A DNA stretch of 20,069 nucleotides from contig JAJYTI010000013.1 in NCBI GenBank assembly GCA_021793135.1, positions 1 through 20,069 of the forward strand, given 5' to 3'. Positions 7,828 to 15,196 of the stretch are shown one piece after another; the stretch's first letter is position 1; every line of letters starts with the position of its first letter. The position numbers and the translations under genes were made by a program. The notes beneath the pieces are model-generated. The model was not told where the DNA came from. It saw only the letters and a list, made by a program, of their open reading frames with translations, and searched no databases. This DNA is from Bacteroidota bacterium (GTDB lineage Bacteria > Bacteroidota > Bacteroidia > Flavobacteriales > Flavobacteriaceae).

Positions 7828-8398
7828 AGTCTGTTTTTGGTTTAGATTTTTCTATAGAATTTAAAGTGATAGTAGACTGTAAAGGTGTATTAGGTCCTAT
7901 ATAGCCTTCATAACCATAGTAACCAAACGCTTTATAGGAGGGGAATAGAAAAGTAACCGTTTCTCCTACATGCATTAATTTAAGTCCTTCTCGGATTCCT
8001 GAAATCAATTCTTGATTGGATTGATCCACATGATATATTTGTTCCCCGATATCTTCTGTAGAGAGAATCTCATTTCCGTTTATATCCGATAAATTATATT
8101 CAAATTTAATGCGGTCACCCACATCAGGTGATTGGCCATTGGTCGAATCTTTGGTAACATAATAATACCAAAATCCAGATTTTGATAAGTGATACTCTCT
8201 TATACTATCTGCTTCAATAAGCTCCTTGATATATGTTTCCTCTTGTTTATTTATCTTTTTGTTCTTTTCAATAGAAGCATTGAATAAAAAAGAACCTGAT
8301 TTTTGTTCTACAGGATGTCGAGGTTCTGGTTGTTTTCCACAGCTTACAAAAAGCAGTAAAGAACAACACAGAAGAAAAAAATAATTTAGTTTATTCAT
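7814..8398 (-). CDS. gldI: Gliding motility lipoprotein GldI (FKBP-type peptidyl-prolyl isomerase)
   Basis: A 194-residue lipoprotein with lipobox LFVSC (Cys20). The segment after it (QKSGSFLFNASIEKNKKINK, about 34-53) and the following helix match the family-specific N-terminal region of GldI. The FKBP domain (about 85-188) includes VGDRIKFEYNLSDINGNEI, ELISGIREGLKLM, GETVTFLFPSYKAFGYYG and GPNTPLQSTITL. GldI is needed for gliding in Flavobacterium johnsoniae and is thought to fold Gld/Spr components of the motility and T9SS machine. The isomerase pocket is less canonical than in the fused FKBP two genes downstream. It overlaps nrnA by 8 bp (ATGAATAA) and the next cyclophilin gene by 14 bp, so all are one transcript. 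Confidence 0.93.
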   Translation of the reverse strand: MNKLNYFFLLCCSLLLFVSCGKQPEPRHPVEQKSGSFLFNASIEKNKKINKQEETYIKELIEADSIREYHLSKSGFWYYYVTKDSTNGQSPDVGDRIKFEYNLSDINGNEILSTEDIGEQIYHVDQSNQELISGIREGLKLMHVGETVTFLFPSYKAFGYYGYEGYIGPNTPLQSTITLNSIEKSKPKTDYEKE

Positions 8399-9419
8399 TT
8401 GTCAATTCTTTTTTATAATCTTCTAAAATCTTTTTAAAGTATGCTACCGTATCTTCCAAGCTCATAGTACTTCTTCCGCCAGCTGCATTATTATGCCCAC
8501 CGCCATTAAAATGATCTCTAGCCAATTCATTTACCGAAAAATCTCCTTTACTACGTAAGGATATTTTAATAATTTTTTCATTAGCATTTTCTATAAAGAT
8601 CAATGCCAAGTTAACATTTTCAATCGATAATGCATAATTCACAAAACCTTCAGTATCTCCTTTTTGAAAATGATGTGCATCTAGTTCTGCTTGACTTAAT
8701 GTGATGTATGCAGCATTGTAATCCTTTAATACCACTAAGTTACCCAATGCCGTACTTAAAAGTTTTAGTCTATCTTCACTATTTGTATCAAATAGGTTAT
8801 TGCTGATATTCCAATTTACTGCACCTGCTTCTAGCAATTCTGCTGCTACTCGGTGGGTAGTGGCGGTAGTATTTCTATATTTAAACGAACCCGTGTCGGT
8901 AAGTATTCCTGTATATATACAAGAAGCTATATCTGCATCCATTAATGAAAGCCAATCCATTGTCTCTATGAAATGATATACCATCTGTGCAGTAGAACTC
9001 ATTTCTGTATCGGAATAAGTAACTAAAGCATAATCATCTGGAGATTGATGATGATCAATCATTATAAACGGAATTTCTTTTTCAATAAGCTTTTCTAAAG
9101 GTTGTTGTAAACCTCCAATTCTACTTAAAGAATTAAAGTCTAGTGTAAAAACTATATCTACTTCTGCCAACAGTGCATCTATTTCTTTATGATCTTTTTC
9201 ATAATGTAGAATTTCATCACTGCCAGGCATCCATTGTAAAAACTTAGGATGTGCATTTGGCATGATTACATGTGCATTATGACCAAGTTTTTTTAATGTT
9301 TTAGCAAGAGCTAGACAAGAGCCAATGGCATCACCATCAGGGTTTTGATGCCCTACAACGACAACCTTCTTAGGTGTGTCTAAAAGCGAATGAATTTGCT
9401 GGATTTGAATTTTGTTCAT
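8391..9419 (-). CDS. nrnA: DHH/DHHA1 phosphoesterase, NrnA-like (oligoribonuclease / pAp phosphatase)
   Basis: A 342-residue cytosolic enzyme of the bifunctional NrnA type, which degrades short RNA oligonucleotides and dephosphorylates 3'-phosphoadenosine 5'-phosphate. DHH-domain motifs are VGHQNPDGDAIGS (His24, Asp28, Asp30), FTLDFNSLSRIG (Asp94), MIDHHQSPDDY (Asp122, His123, His124) and GILTDTGSFKY (Asp175). The DHHA1 substrate-binding domain ends with FNGGGHNNAAGG (306-309 GGGH). I choose the ATG at 9419 rather than an in-frame one at 9467, because a TATCTTCG promoter-like box (9425-9432) lies between them and family members begin near MNKIQIQQI. It is the first gene of the operon with gldI and the two PPIases. 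Confidence 0.92.
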   Translation of the reverse strand: MNKIQIQQIHSLLDTPKKVVVVGHQNPDGDAIGSCLALAKTLKKLGHNAHVIMPNAHPKFLQWMPGSDEILHYEKDHKEIDALLAEVDIVFTLDFNSLSRIGGLQQPLEKLIEKEIPFIMIDHHQSPDDYALVTYSDTEMSSTAQMVYHFIETMDWLSLMDADIASCIYTGILTDTGSFKYRNTTATTHRVAAELLEAGAVNWNISNNLFDTNSEDRLKLLSTALGNLVVLKDYNAAYITLSQAELDAHHFQKGDTEGFVNYALSIENVNLALIFIENANEKIIKISLRSKGDFSVNELARDHFNGGGHNNAAGGRSTMSLEDTVAYFKKILEDYKKELTNE

Positions 9420-9424
9420 AAAAG

Positions 9425-9432
9425 CGAAGATA
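9425..9432 (-). promoter_or_regulatory. Putative -7 box for the nrnA-gldI-PPIase operon
   Basis: Reads TATCTTCG on the minus strand, one mismatch from TAnnTTTG, ending 5 bp before the chosen nrnA ATG. It implies a very short or leaderless transcript, which is frequent in Flavobacteriaceae. No clear TTG is seen upstream. It decides the start codon of nrnA. Confidence 0.42.
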
Positions 9433-9672
9433 CATTTATTAGAGAATTTAGCGTAATGAATTAGCATCTTTCTATTTTAAGAGCATGGCTAGTTCTTAAT
9501 TTAAAATCTATGTTTTAGGATAATTAGCTATGAGGTTTTCTGTAGGCATAGATAGTTTTTTATGAGGATTAGGAGTATTAAAAATAAATAAAAAAGAGAG
9601 GTTTATAATTGAAAATTAATAAATGAGTTTTGTTGTTTTAAATCATTTTTTTAAAATCCTCATTGCAGGCAT
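9433..9672. other. Intergenic region between nrnA and ndk
   Basis: AT-rich spacer between two divergent genes. I see no ORF above a few codons, no RNA gene and no strong hairpin; only the ndk promoter begins at its right end. Confidence 0.5.
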
Positions 9673-9703
9673 TTGCCGAGTAAGTAGTAAATGTATATTT
9701 TTG
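9673..9703 (+). promoter_or_regulatory. ndk promoter
   Basis: TTG (9673-9675, within TTTG) and TATTTTTG (9696-9703), 20 bp apart, fit the Bacteroidota promoter consensus. The -7 box ends 26 bp before the ndk ATG. Confidence 0.6.
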
Positions 9704-9729
9704 TGCCAAATTTATAAATTCTTATTTAG

Positions 9730-10149
9730 ATGATAACAAACAGAACATTGACCATGCTAAAGCCAGACGCAGTTGAAAAAGGACACGTTGGGGCTATTTT
9801 AGATAAAATTACAGCATCAGGTTTCCGCATTGTGGCTCTTAAATTAACACAAATGACTGTAGCTGATGCAGAACGTTTTTATGAAATCCATAAAGAGCGT
9901 CCGTTCTTTAACGACCTAGTTACTTTTATGACTCGTGGACCAATTGTTGCTGCTGTACTTGAAAAAGAAAATGCAGTAGAGGATTTCCGTACTTTAATCG
10001 GTGCAACTAATCCACAGGAAGCAGCAGAAGGAACTATCCGTAAAATGTTTGCTGATTCTATCGAAGAAAATGCAATTCACGGAAGTGATAGCGATGAGAA
10101 TGCTGCTATAGAAGCTGCTTTCCACTTTGCAGGAAGAGAAATGTTTTAA
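9730..10149 (+). CDS. ndk: Nucleoside-diphosphate kinase
   Basis: A 139-residue cytosolic enzyme that moves the gamma-phosphate from ATP to other NDPs by a phosphohistidine intermediate. Features in order: TLTMLKPDAV with nucleotide-contacting Lys11, the mobile helix region ERPFFNDLVTFMTRGP (56-71), GATNPQEAAEGTIR (91-104), and the active site NAIHGSDS with His117. Length is normal for bacterial Ndk. It is transcribed alone from its own promoter and closed by a strong hairpin, with codon use richer in C-ending codons than its neighbours, as expected for a highly expressed gene. Confidence 0.98.
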   Translation: MITNRTLTMLKPDAVEKGHVGAILDKITASGFRIVALKLTQMTVADAERFYEIHKERPFFNDLVTFMTRGPIVAAVLEKENAVEDFRTLIGATNPQEAAEGTIRKMFADSIEENAIHGSDSDENAAIEAAFHFAGREMF

Positions 10150-10179
10150 TCTGTTGTAAACAGTATTAAATTACAATAT

Positions 10180-10213
10180 AAAAAAGAGGCTCATTTTTAT
10201 GAGCCTCTTTTTT
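10180..10213. terminator. Bidirectional terminator between ndk and hutG
   Basis: A 12-bp perfect stem, AAAAGAGGCTCA (10182-10193) with TGAGCCTCTTTT (10200-10211), and a 6-nt loop, with an A-run before and T-run after. It serves both converging genes. Confidence 0.9.
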
Positions 10214-10223
10214 ATTACATTAA

Positions 10224-11228
10224 TTAATCTGCAATAATATCACTGATAAGGTAGGCTAACGTTTTGCCAATTTGATTAGGATATATTTCATGTTTTGGAG
10301 CACCTTCGCATAAATGAATATAAGTGCAATTTGCATGATGGCTTAACTGATATAAATATGCTCTTGCCTGATTTAAGTCGAAAGCACTTGGAGTCATGGC
10401 ACTACTACCAATGTTAGCAATAGAATCAAGATCCAATTCAATTCCAAAAGCGGTATTATTAATGCTATTACTGGCATGATTAAGTGCTTCTTTATAGGTC
10501 GTTTTTTTCTTTAAAATGATGTCTTCAAACAAAGTATACTGAATACGTTCACCGTGTTGCGCCATAGTATCCCATACAGATTGTGAGGTATAATTACGTT
10601 GTAAACCAAATATGTAATATTTGTTTAAGTAACCTTTTGAGAAAGCATAAGAGAAACCATTTCCACTATGTCTGTGTTCCAGAGGTCTAAAATCGGTATG
10701 TGCATCAAAATTGATAGTATTTATAGCCGATTGTTTTGCTAGATAGGAGCCTTCTATCATTCCATAACAGTTGTTATGTCCCCCTCCAATAAGAATAGGG
10801 ATTTTACCGCACGAAATAATTTCTTTAACTACAGACGAAACTTTTTTATCTACATCTTCTACTAACGCGCCTAAAGCTTCAAAATAATTTTGTTCATCGG
10901 GTTGCAACTGATTAGAAACATACATTTCTTCTCTACAATCTATTTCTCCAAGTAAAGCAATGCGTTGTGTATGAGTGTATTGTGAATGCTGGAGATTTAA
11001 AAAGGTATCCAAAGCTTTATTCCACGCATCTGAAGCGCCTTCTCGGCCATGATTGGCTCGTACACCTATATCTTCCGAAATTCCAAATAAAATATATTTG
11101 GCGGGTGTTTCTTTAATAGCCGAAAGACTTTCTAGAATTGAAATTTGTTCGCCTATTTTCACCTCATGTTTTCTAACCGAAGTACGTGCTAGTACACTTT
11201 CTCTGTCGTAAAAAATAATAGATTCCAT
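10224..11228 (-). CDS. hutG: Formimidoylglutamase (arginase/ureohydrolase family)
   Basis: A 334-residue di-manganese hydrolase that splits N-formimidoyl-L-glutamate into glutamate and formamide, the last step of histidine breakdown. Arginase-family metal motifs are present: IGGGHNNCYG (His151), NFDAHTDFRP (Asp175, His177, Asp179) and ELDLDSI (Asp266, Asp268). The motif set is slightly altered from GGDHS/SxDxDxxDP, as is usual in Bacteroidota HutG. The pathway call rests on context: it lies 2 bp downstream of hutI, whose product is its substrate. Other arginase-family activities (agmatinase, arginase) are less likely for that reason. hutH and hutU are not in the window. Confidence 0.9.
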   Translation of the reverse strand: MESIIFYDRESVLARTSVRKHEVKIGEQISILESLSAIKETPAKYILFGISEDIGVRANHGREGASDAWNKALDTFLNLQHSQYTHTQRIALLGEIDCREEMYVSNQLQPDEQNYFEALGALVEDVDKKVSSVVKEIISCGKIPILIGGGHNNCYGMIEGSYLAKQSAINTINFDAHTDFRPLEHRHSGNGFSYAFSKGYLNKYYIFGLQRNYTSQSVWDTMAQHGERIQYTLFEDIILKKKTTYKEALNHASNSINNTAFGIELDLDSIANIGSSAMTPSAFDLNQARAYLYQLSHHANCTYIHLCEGAPKHEIYPNQIGKTLAYLISDIIAD

Positions 11229-11230
11229 TT

Positions 11231-12466
11231 TTAAACCAGTTTGCCGTTAAGTATTACTTTATCTACTAAATTCGAGCCGAAAGCATATGGTAGATAATTA
11301 TAAGACGAAACTTTATTTGTAATAATCAAGTTTGCTTTTTTTCCTTTTGTTATACTTCCATGCGTGTCCGAAACTCCCATGGCATATGCTCCGTTTACCG
11401 TAGCAGCATTAATTGCTTCTTCTGGAGTCAATCGCATTTTTATACAAGCTGTAGCAACTACAAAATTCATATTTCCACTTGGAGTAGTTCCTGGGTTTAA
11501 GTCACTAGCTAATGCGAGAGGAAGTCCTGCATCGATAATTTTCCTACCATTAGAGTAAGGGATACTTATAAAAAAAGAACAGGTAGGTAAGGCAACAGGC
11601 ATGGTTCTGCTATCACGAAGTGCTTCGATGTCTTCGTCGGTAATAACTTCTAAGTGGTCTACACTTAGTGCATTATATTTTACAGCAATTGGAATACCAC
11701 CGATAGCATTAAATTGATTTACGTGAATTTTTGGAATTAGATTATATTCTTTTGCAGCGGCTAAAAGACGTTCCGTATCCTCTATACTAAAGTATCCTTT
11801 TTCACAGAAAATATCCACAAAATCTGCCAATCCTTTTTTGGCAATTTTTGGCAACATATCATTGATAATTAAATCCATGTATCCTGCCTTATTTTCTTTA
11901 TACGTTTCAGGGACAGCATGGGCACCTAAAAATGTAGTTTTTACAGTTACCGGATAGTTCTTTTCTAACTTTTTAGCAACTTTAAGCATTTTCATTTCTG
12001 CCTCGGTAGTCAATCCATAACCACTTTTAATTTCAATTGCTCCAGTTCCAAGTTTGATAAGCTCTTCCAATCGTTTAGCTGACTGTTCATATAAAGATTC
12101 TTCACTTGCTTCCTGTAATCTCTTGGCACTATTAAGGATGCCACCACCACGTTCGGCTATTTCTTGATAAGATAAACCGTTAATACGATCTACAAACTCT
12201 TGCTCTCTAGTACCTGCAAATACCAAGTGCGTATGCGAATCTACCCAAGAAGGTAATACAACGCGCCCAGTACAATCTATAGTTTGAGTTGCATTGATTT
12301 TTGGAAGATTTCCCATTGTACCAAAGTCCTTTATCTCTTCATCTTCTAGCCATACCCAGGCATTCTCTAGAATTGGTAAGTTTTGCATTTCTTTTCCAGC
12401 TAAAAATTCTGGCGCATCATTGCGAACTTGAAGTAATTGTTTGATATTGGTTAATAAGATACTCAT
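11231..12466 (-). CDS. hutI: Imidazolonepropionase
   Basis: A 411-residue amidohydrolase that opens 4-imidazolone-5-propionate to N-formimidoyl-L-glutamate. Metal ligands are seen at VDSHTHLVF (His78, His80), KIHVNQF (His248) and ASDLNPG (Asp322). Family-specific segments include ERGGGILNSAKRL (105-117), EIKSGYGL (145-152) and PTCSFFISIPY (294-304). Length is typical for HutI. It precedes hutG by 2 bp, so both are translated from one message. The first two enzymes of the pathway (histidase and urocanase) and any regulator must be elsewhere. No convincing -7 box was found directly upstream; the 5' region is shared with divergent bshB1. Confidence 0.97.
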   Translation of the reverse strand: MSILLTNIKQLLQVRNDAPEFLAGKEMQNLPILENAWVWLEDEEIKDFGTMGNLPKINATQTIDCTGRVVLPSWVDSHTHLVFAGTREQEFVDRINGLSYQEIAERGGGILNSAKRLQEASEESLYEQSAKRLEELIKLGTGAIEIKSGYGLTTEAEMKMLKVAKKLEKNYPVTVKTTFLGAHAVPETYKENKAGYMDLIINDMLPKIAKKGLADFVDIFCEKGYFSIEDTERLLAAAKEYNLIPKIHVNQFNAIGGIPIAVKYNALSVDHLEVITDEDIEALRDSRTMPVALPTCSFFISIPYSNGRKIIDAGLPLALASDLNPGTTPSGNMNFVVATACIKMRLTPEEAINAATVNGAYAMGVSDTHGSITKGKKANLIITNKVSSYNYLPYAFGSNLVDKVILNGKLV

Positions 12467-12590
12467 AGATTTATTTCTGAAATTAGCTTTTAAAAATACA
12501 TAAAATAAGCTAGTTTATAAACCGATTTGTTAGAACTCTATAAAGAAAAATAATTGGTAAGTATAAATTAACTTTAGCCGATTTAAAAAT

Positions 12591-12674
12591 ATGGGTAAAA
12601 GCACAGATAATATAAGAGAGTTACCTAGTGGACTTAGCAATGTTTATAATGGTATAGGGAATACAATAAATTAA
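12591..12674 (+). CDS. Possible 27-aa ORF upstream of bshB1
   Basis: A short frame from ATG 12591 to TAA 12672-12674 encodes a 27-residue polar peptide starting MGKSTDNIRELPSGLSNVYN. It has no hydrophobic segment and no recognised similarity. It follows a TAACTTTAG sequence that loosely resembles a -7 box and precedes bshB1 by 35 bp. It may be chance or a leader peptide. Listed because the region is otherwise empty. Confidence 0.18.
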   Translation: MGKSTDNIRELPSGLSNVYNGIGNTIN

Positions 12675-12681
12675 AAATTAG

Positions 12682-12689
12682 TAACTTTC
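12682..12689 (+). promoter_or_regulatory. Weak -7-like box before bshB1
   Basis: TAACTTTC, followed by G, is one mismatch from TAnnTTTG and ends 20 bp before the bshB1 ATG. No TTG -33 element is seen at normal spacing. Confidence 0.33.
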
Positions 12690-12709
12690 GCCTGTAAAAA
12701 TAAAGACGT

Positions 12710-13426
12710 ATGAAGTTAGATATATTAGCGTTTGGTTCGCATCCAGATGATGTAGAATTAAGTTGTGGTGCTACCTTGGCAAAAGAAATTTCGTTGGGAA
12801 AAAAAGTGGGAATAGTGGATTTGACTCAAGGAGAATTAGGAACTCGAGGTACTGCAGAAATTCGAATGAAAGAAGCTGCACGGGCTGCAGAAATACTAGG
12901 AGTATCTATTAGAGAAAACTTGAAGCTTTCTGATGGGTTCTTTGAAAATAATAAAGCATCACAGATAAAAGTTATCGAGGCAATTAGAGCATATCGTCCC
13001 GAAATTGTAATTTGTAATGCAATAGACGACCGCCATATTGATCATGGAAAAGGTAGTAAATTAGTTTCCGATGCTTGTTTCTTAAGTGGTTTACGCCGTA
13101 TAAGTACGCAACGTAATGGGAAAGAACAAGAAGCTTGGAGGCCAAAGGTTGTATACCATTATATACAATGGAAAGATATTGAGCCAGATTTTGTAGTAGA
13201 TGTAACTGGATTTATGGATATAAAAATAAAATCGGTGTTTGCATATGAATCTCAATTCTATAATCCAGATTCCAATGAGCCAATTACGCCTATTGCCACT
13301 ACTAATTTTAAAGAAAGTATAACTTATCGAGCAAGAAATTTTGGACGTTTAGTTGGAGTAGATTATGCAGAGGGCTATACTACAGAGCGTTACGTTGCTG
13401 TAGATAATTTGAGTAATATAAAGTGA
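12710..13426 (+). CDS. bshB1: Bacillithiol biosynthesis deacetylase BshB1
   Basis: A 238-residue zinc deacetylase of the LmbE/PIG-L family that removes acetyl from GlcNAc-malate, the second step in making the low-molecular-weight thiol bacillithiol. The metal site is visible in FGSHPDDVELSCG (His11, Asp13, Asp14) and DDRHIDHGKG (His109, Asp111, His112). The segment LTQGELGTRGTAEIR and the C-terminal ESQFYNP...RNFGRLVGVDYAEG are typical of BshB1 rather than of other PIG-L enzymes such as MshB or chitobiose deacetylases. bshA and bshC are not in the window, which is normal in Flavobacteriaceae. Presence implies that the cell uses bacillithiol for redox and electrophile defence. Confidence 0.93.
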   Translation: MKLDILAFGSHPDDVELSCGATLAKEISLGKKVGIVDLTQGELGTRGTAEIRMKEAARAAEILGVSIRENLKLSDGFFENNKASQIKVIEAIRAYRPEIVICNAIDDRHIDHGKGSKLVSDACFLSGLRRISTQRNGKEQEAWRPKVVYHYIQWKDIEPDFVVDVTGFMDIKIKSVFAYESQFYNPDSNEPITPIATTNFKESITYRARNFGRLVGVDYAEGYTTERYVAVDNLSNIK

Positions 13427-13446
13427 TAATTTTTCAAGCAAATTAG

Positions 13447-13477
13447 TTGCAGAATAGTTTTTGTCGACTTATATTTG
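13447..13477 (+). promoter_or_regulatory. tRNA-His promoter
   Basis: TTG (13447-13449) and TATATTTG (13470-13477), 20 bp apart, match the Bacteroidota promoter consensus. The -7 box lies 27 bp before the tRNA 5' end, leaving a short leader for RNase P. Confidence 0.6.
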
Positions 13478-13504
13478 CCAACAGAAAATCAGAAATGATT
13501 AAAC

Positions 13505-13579
13505 GGTGGTTGTAGCTCAGCTGGTTAGAGCGCTGGATTGTGGTTCCAGAAGTCGCCGGTTCGAATCCGGTCTTCCACC
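13505..13579 (+). tRNA. tRNA-His (anticodon GUG)
   Basis: A full cloverleaf can be folded by eye. The D stem is GCTC/GAGC, the anticodon stem CTGGA/TCCAG with loop TTGTGGT (anticodon GTG), and the T arm is GCCGG-TTCGAAT-CCGGT. The acceptor pairs GTGGTTG with CTTCCAC. The extra 5' G at 13505 (G-1), opposite C73, is the identity element for histidyl-tRNA synthetase. CCA is not encoded beyond the following C. Oddly, acceptor positions 5:68 and 6:67 are both U-U oppositions. It is transcribed alone, with promoter upstream and terminator immediately downstream. Confidence 0.96.
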
Positions 13580-13580
13580 C

Positions 13581-13610
13581 AAAAAGCCAAGCAAATCGCT
13601 TGGCTTTTTT
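13581..13610 (+). terminator. Terminator of tRNA-His
   Basis: Stem AGCCAAGC (13585-13592) with GCTTGGCT (13598-13605), extended by A-T pairs, loop AAATC, and followed by a T-run. A textbook intrinsic terminator directly after the tRNA. Confidence 0.9.
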
Positions 13611-13697
13611 ATTTTCTAGACTTTACTTCTTTTTTGATTTGAAATACTTTATCTTAGAAAGTAATTCTTCAATTAATCATAACATTAATTCTATTCT

Positions 13698-14081
13698 ATG
13701 ATTCTTACATACGAGTGTAGAAATTGTTTAAAGATATTTAAATTAGGTGTAAAAGCCTGTGATAGAGGAGAGTTAGATCAATATCATAATGGATTAAAAG
13801 AGTCTTGTTCGAACTGTAGTTATGAGAATGAGATTTTCGCAAATGAGGTAAAAGCTGAAAGAAGCTTTTATACAAAATATGTTTTCTTAATTGCTTTATT
13901 AATCGATATTGTCATTTTTATACTAGCTTATAGGAACTTTCCTGAAAGCATTATCACTAGAAACTCAGGAAGACAATATATTGTTTTTGCTTTTATTTTT
14001 ATTTTCCCATTTATAATGTCTGGACTTATTGTTAGGAATGAAGATAAAGCTATTAGGAATTTCAATAGGTATTATGTTTAA
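13698..14081 (+). CDS. Small zinc-ribbon-like membrane protein, unknown function
   Basis: A 127-residue protein of unknown family. The N-terminus has two CxxC knuckles, YECRNCLKIF (Cys7, Cys10) and ESCSNCSYENE (Cys37, Cys40), 26 residues apart, a layout that commonly binds one zinc as a ribbon. Two membrane helices follow (about 58-80 and 94-112), with a short polar loop, and a basic C-terminus ending NFNRYYV. The topology would put the ribbon and the C-terminal tail on the same side, probably the cytoplasm. It is flanked by a tRNA terminator and a bidirectional hairpin, so it is transcribed alone. I do not recognise a function and no neighbour suggests one. Confidence 0.72.
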   Translation: MILTYECRNCLKIFKLGVKACDRGELDQYHNGLKESCSNCSYENEIFANEVKAERSFYTKYVFLIALLIDIVIFILAYRNFPESIITRNSGRQYIVFAFIFIFPFIMSGLIVRNEDKAIRNFNRYYV

Positions 14082-14091
14082 TCAATGCAAT

Positions 14092-14130
14092 AAAAAAAAC
14101 TCCATTTCTATACCTAGGAATGGAGTTTTA
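14092..14130. terminator. Bidirectional terminator between the zinc-ribbon gene and the M28 peptidase
   Basis: A 15-bp stem, AAAACTCCATTTCTA (14096-14110) with TAGGAATGGAGTTTT (14115-14129), with one G-T pair and a TACC loop. A-tract and T-tract flank it, so it can stop transcription from both sides. Confidence 0.88.
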
Positions 14131-14150
14131 ATTTTATATCAAAATCTGAT

Positions 14151-15152
14151 TTAGTCTATCGATAATCTATCTTCTTTATTGGCTACTTCCCAAGCGGTAT
14201 AGAAAACTAACTTCGCTCGTTTTTCTAATAAATCGTATTCTATTTTGTCAGGTGTATCACCTATAGCATGATAATCTTCATGTACTCCATTAAAATAAAA
14301 GATAATTGGAATTCCATTTTTAGCAAAATTATAGTGGTCGCTTCTATAATAGAAACGATTAGGATCGTCTGGAGCATTATAAGTGTAGTCTAACTCTAAA
14401 AGGGTATAATGAGTATTTACAGCTTCTGATATTTCATGTAATTCGGTACTTATCTTGTCGCTTCCTATTAGATAAACATATTCTGGATTACTCGCTTTGT
14501 CAGGGTCTATACGTCCTATCATATCTATGTTTAAATCACAAATAGTATTGTCTAAAGGATAAATAGGATTTTCGGTATAATAACGAGAGCCAAATAAACC
14601 TATTTCCTCCCCTGTAACATGTAGGAATAAAATAGAGCGTTTTGGGCCATTACCGTCTTCTTCTGCTTTTTTAAATGCTCTAGCAATTTCCATTACTCCA
14701 ACTGTTCCGCTACCATTATCATCGGCACCGTTAAATATTTCTCCATCGTCACGAACCCCTATATGATCGCTATGTGCGCTAATTACTACAACTTCGTTTG
14801 GAAATTCACTGCCTTTTATAAAACCTAATAAATTGTACGAATCTGGAAAATCATTTCCACGTTGAAAATAACTTCCAGGAATAGTTTGGAGGTAGGAATT
14901 ATCTGGCATACCACCTTGAACACCAATTTCTTGATAATAATTTTCAATGTAATCTAATGCTTTTTCATGCCCGATAGATCCTGTCATTCTACCTTCTAAG
15001 CTATCACTCGCAATTATATAAAGGTGTTCTTTTAATTTTTGAGAATTGATTAAATCACCGTATACAGTTGGTGAGGTGAGGGTTTGTTGTGTTGAGTTGG
15101 TTTTGCAAGACATGAAAGTCAAGCTTAAAATAAGAATAAACAGTCTGGTCAT
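14151..15152 (-). CDS. M28-family zinc metallopeptidase lipoprotein
   Basis: A 333-residue exported aminopeptidase-like enzyme. The lipobox is FMSC (Cys16). The M28 co-catalytic zinc site is complete: ISAHSDHIG (His127 and Asp129), GADDNGSG (bridging Asp144), TGEEIGLFGS (Glu182 base, Glu183 ligand), LNIDMIGR (Asp210) and DYHAIGDTPD (His295). The sequence between about 40 and 110 (SDSLEGRMTGSIGHEKA) matches the usual N-terminal region of Bacteroidota M28 lipoproteins, without a PA insert. Likely anchored in the outer or inner membrane, trimming peptides. It follows the endonuclease I gene by 44 bp on the same strand, possibly in one transcript, consistent with a nutrient-scavenging role. Confidence 0.94.
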   Translation of the reverse strand: MTRLFILILSLTFMSCKTNSTQQTLTSPTVYGDLINSQKLKEHLYIIASDSLEGRMTGSIGHEKALDYIENYYQEIGVQGGMPDNSYLQTIPGSYFQRGNDFPDSYNLLGFIKGSEFPNEVVVISAHSDHIGVRDDGEIFNGADDNGSGTVGVMEIARAFKKAEEDGNGPKRSILFLHVTGEEIGLFGSRYYTENPIYPLDNTICDLNIDMIGRIDPDKASNPEYVYLIGSDKISTELHEISEAVNTHYTLLELDYTYNAPDDPNRFYYRSDHYNFAKNGIPIIFYFNGVHEDYHAIGDTPDKIEYDLLEKRAKLVFYTAWEVANKEDRLSID

Positions 15153-15196
15153 TTTTGAATTTTGTTTTTTAAGTTATCATATGTTTTCTTCCTTTT

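Noticed and set aside
10224..13579. Functional link between hutI/hutG (histidine breakdown) and the nearby tRNA-His
   Set aside because: Different strands, separate promoters and an intervening bshB1; no T-box or histidine-codon leader is seen, so proximity is most simply chance.
14096..14129. Inverted repeat as attachment site or mobile-element end next to tRNA-His
   Set aside because: Its A-tract/stem/T-tract form and position between convergent genes fit a bidirectional terminator, and no copy of the tRNA 3' end is repeated nearby.
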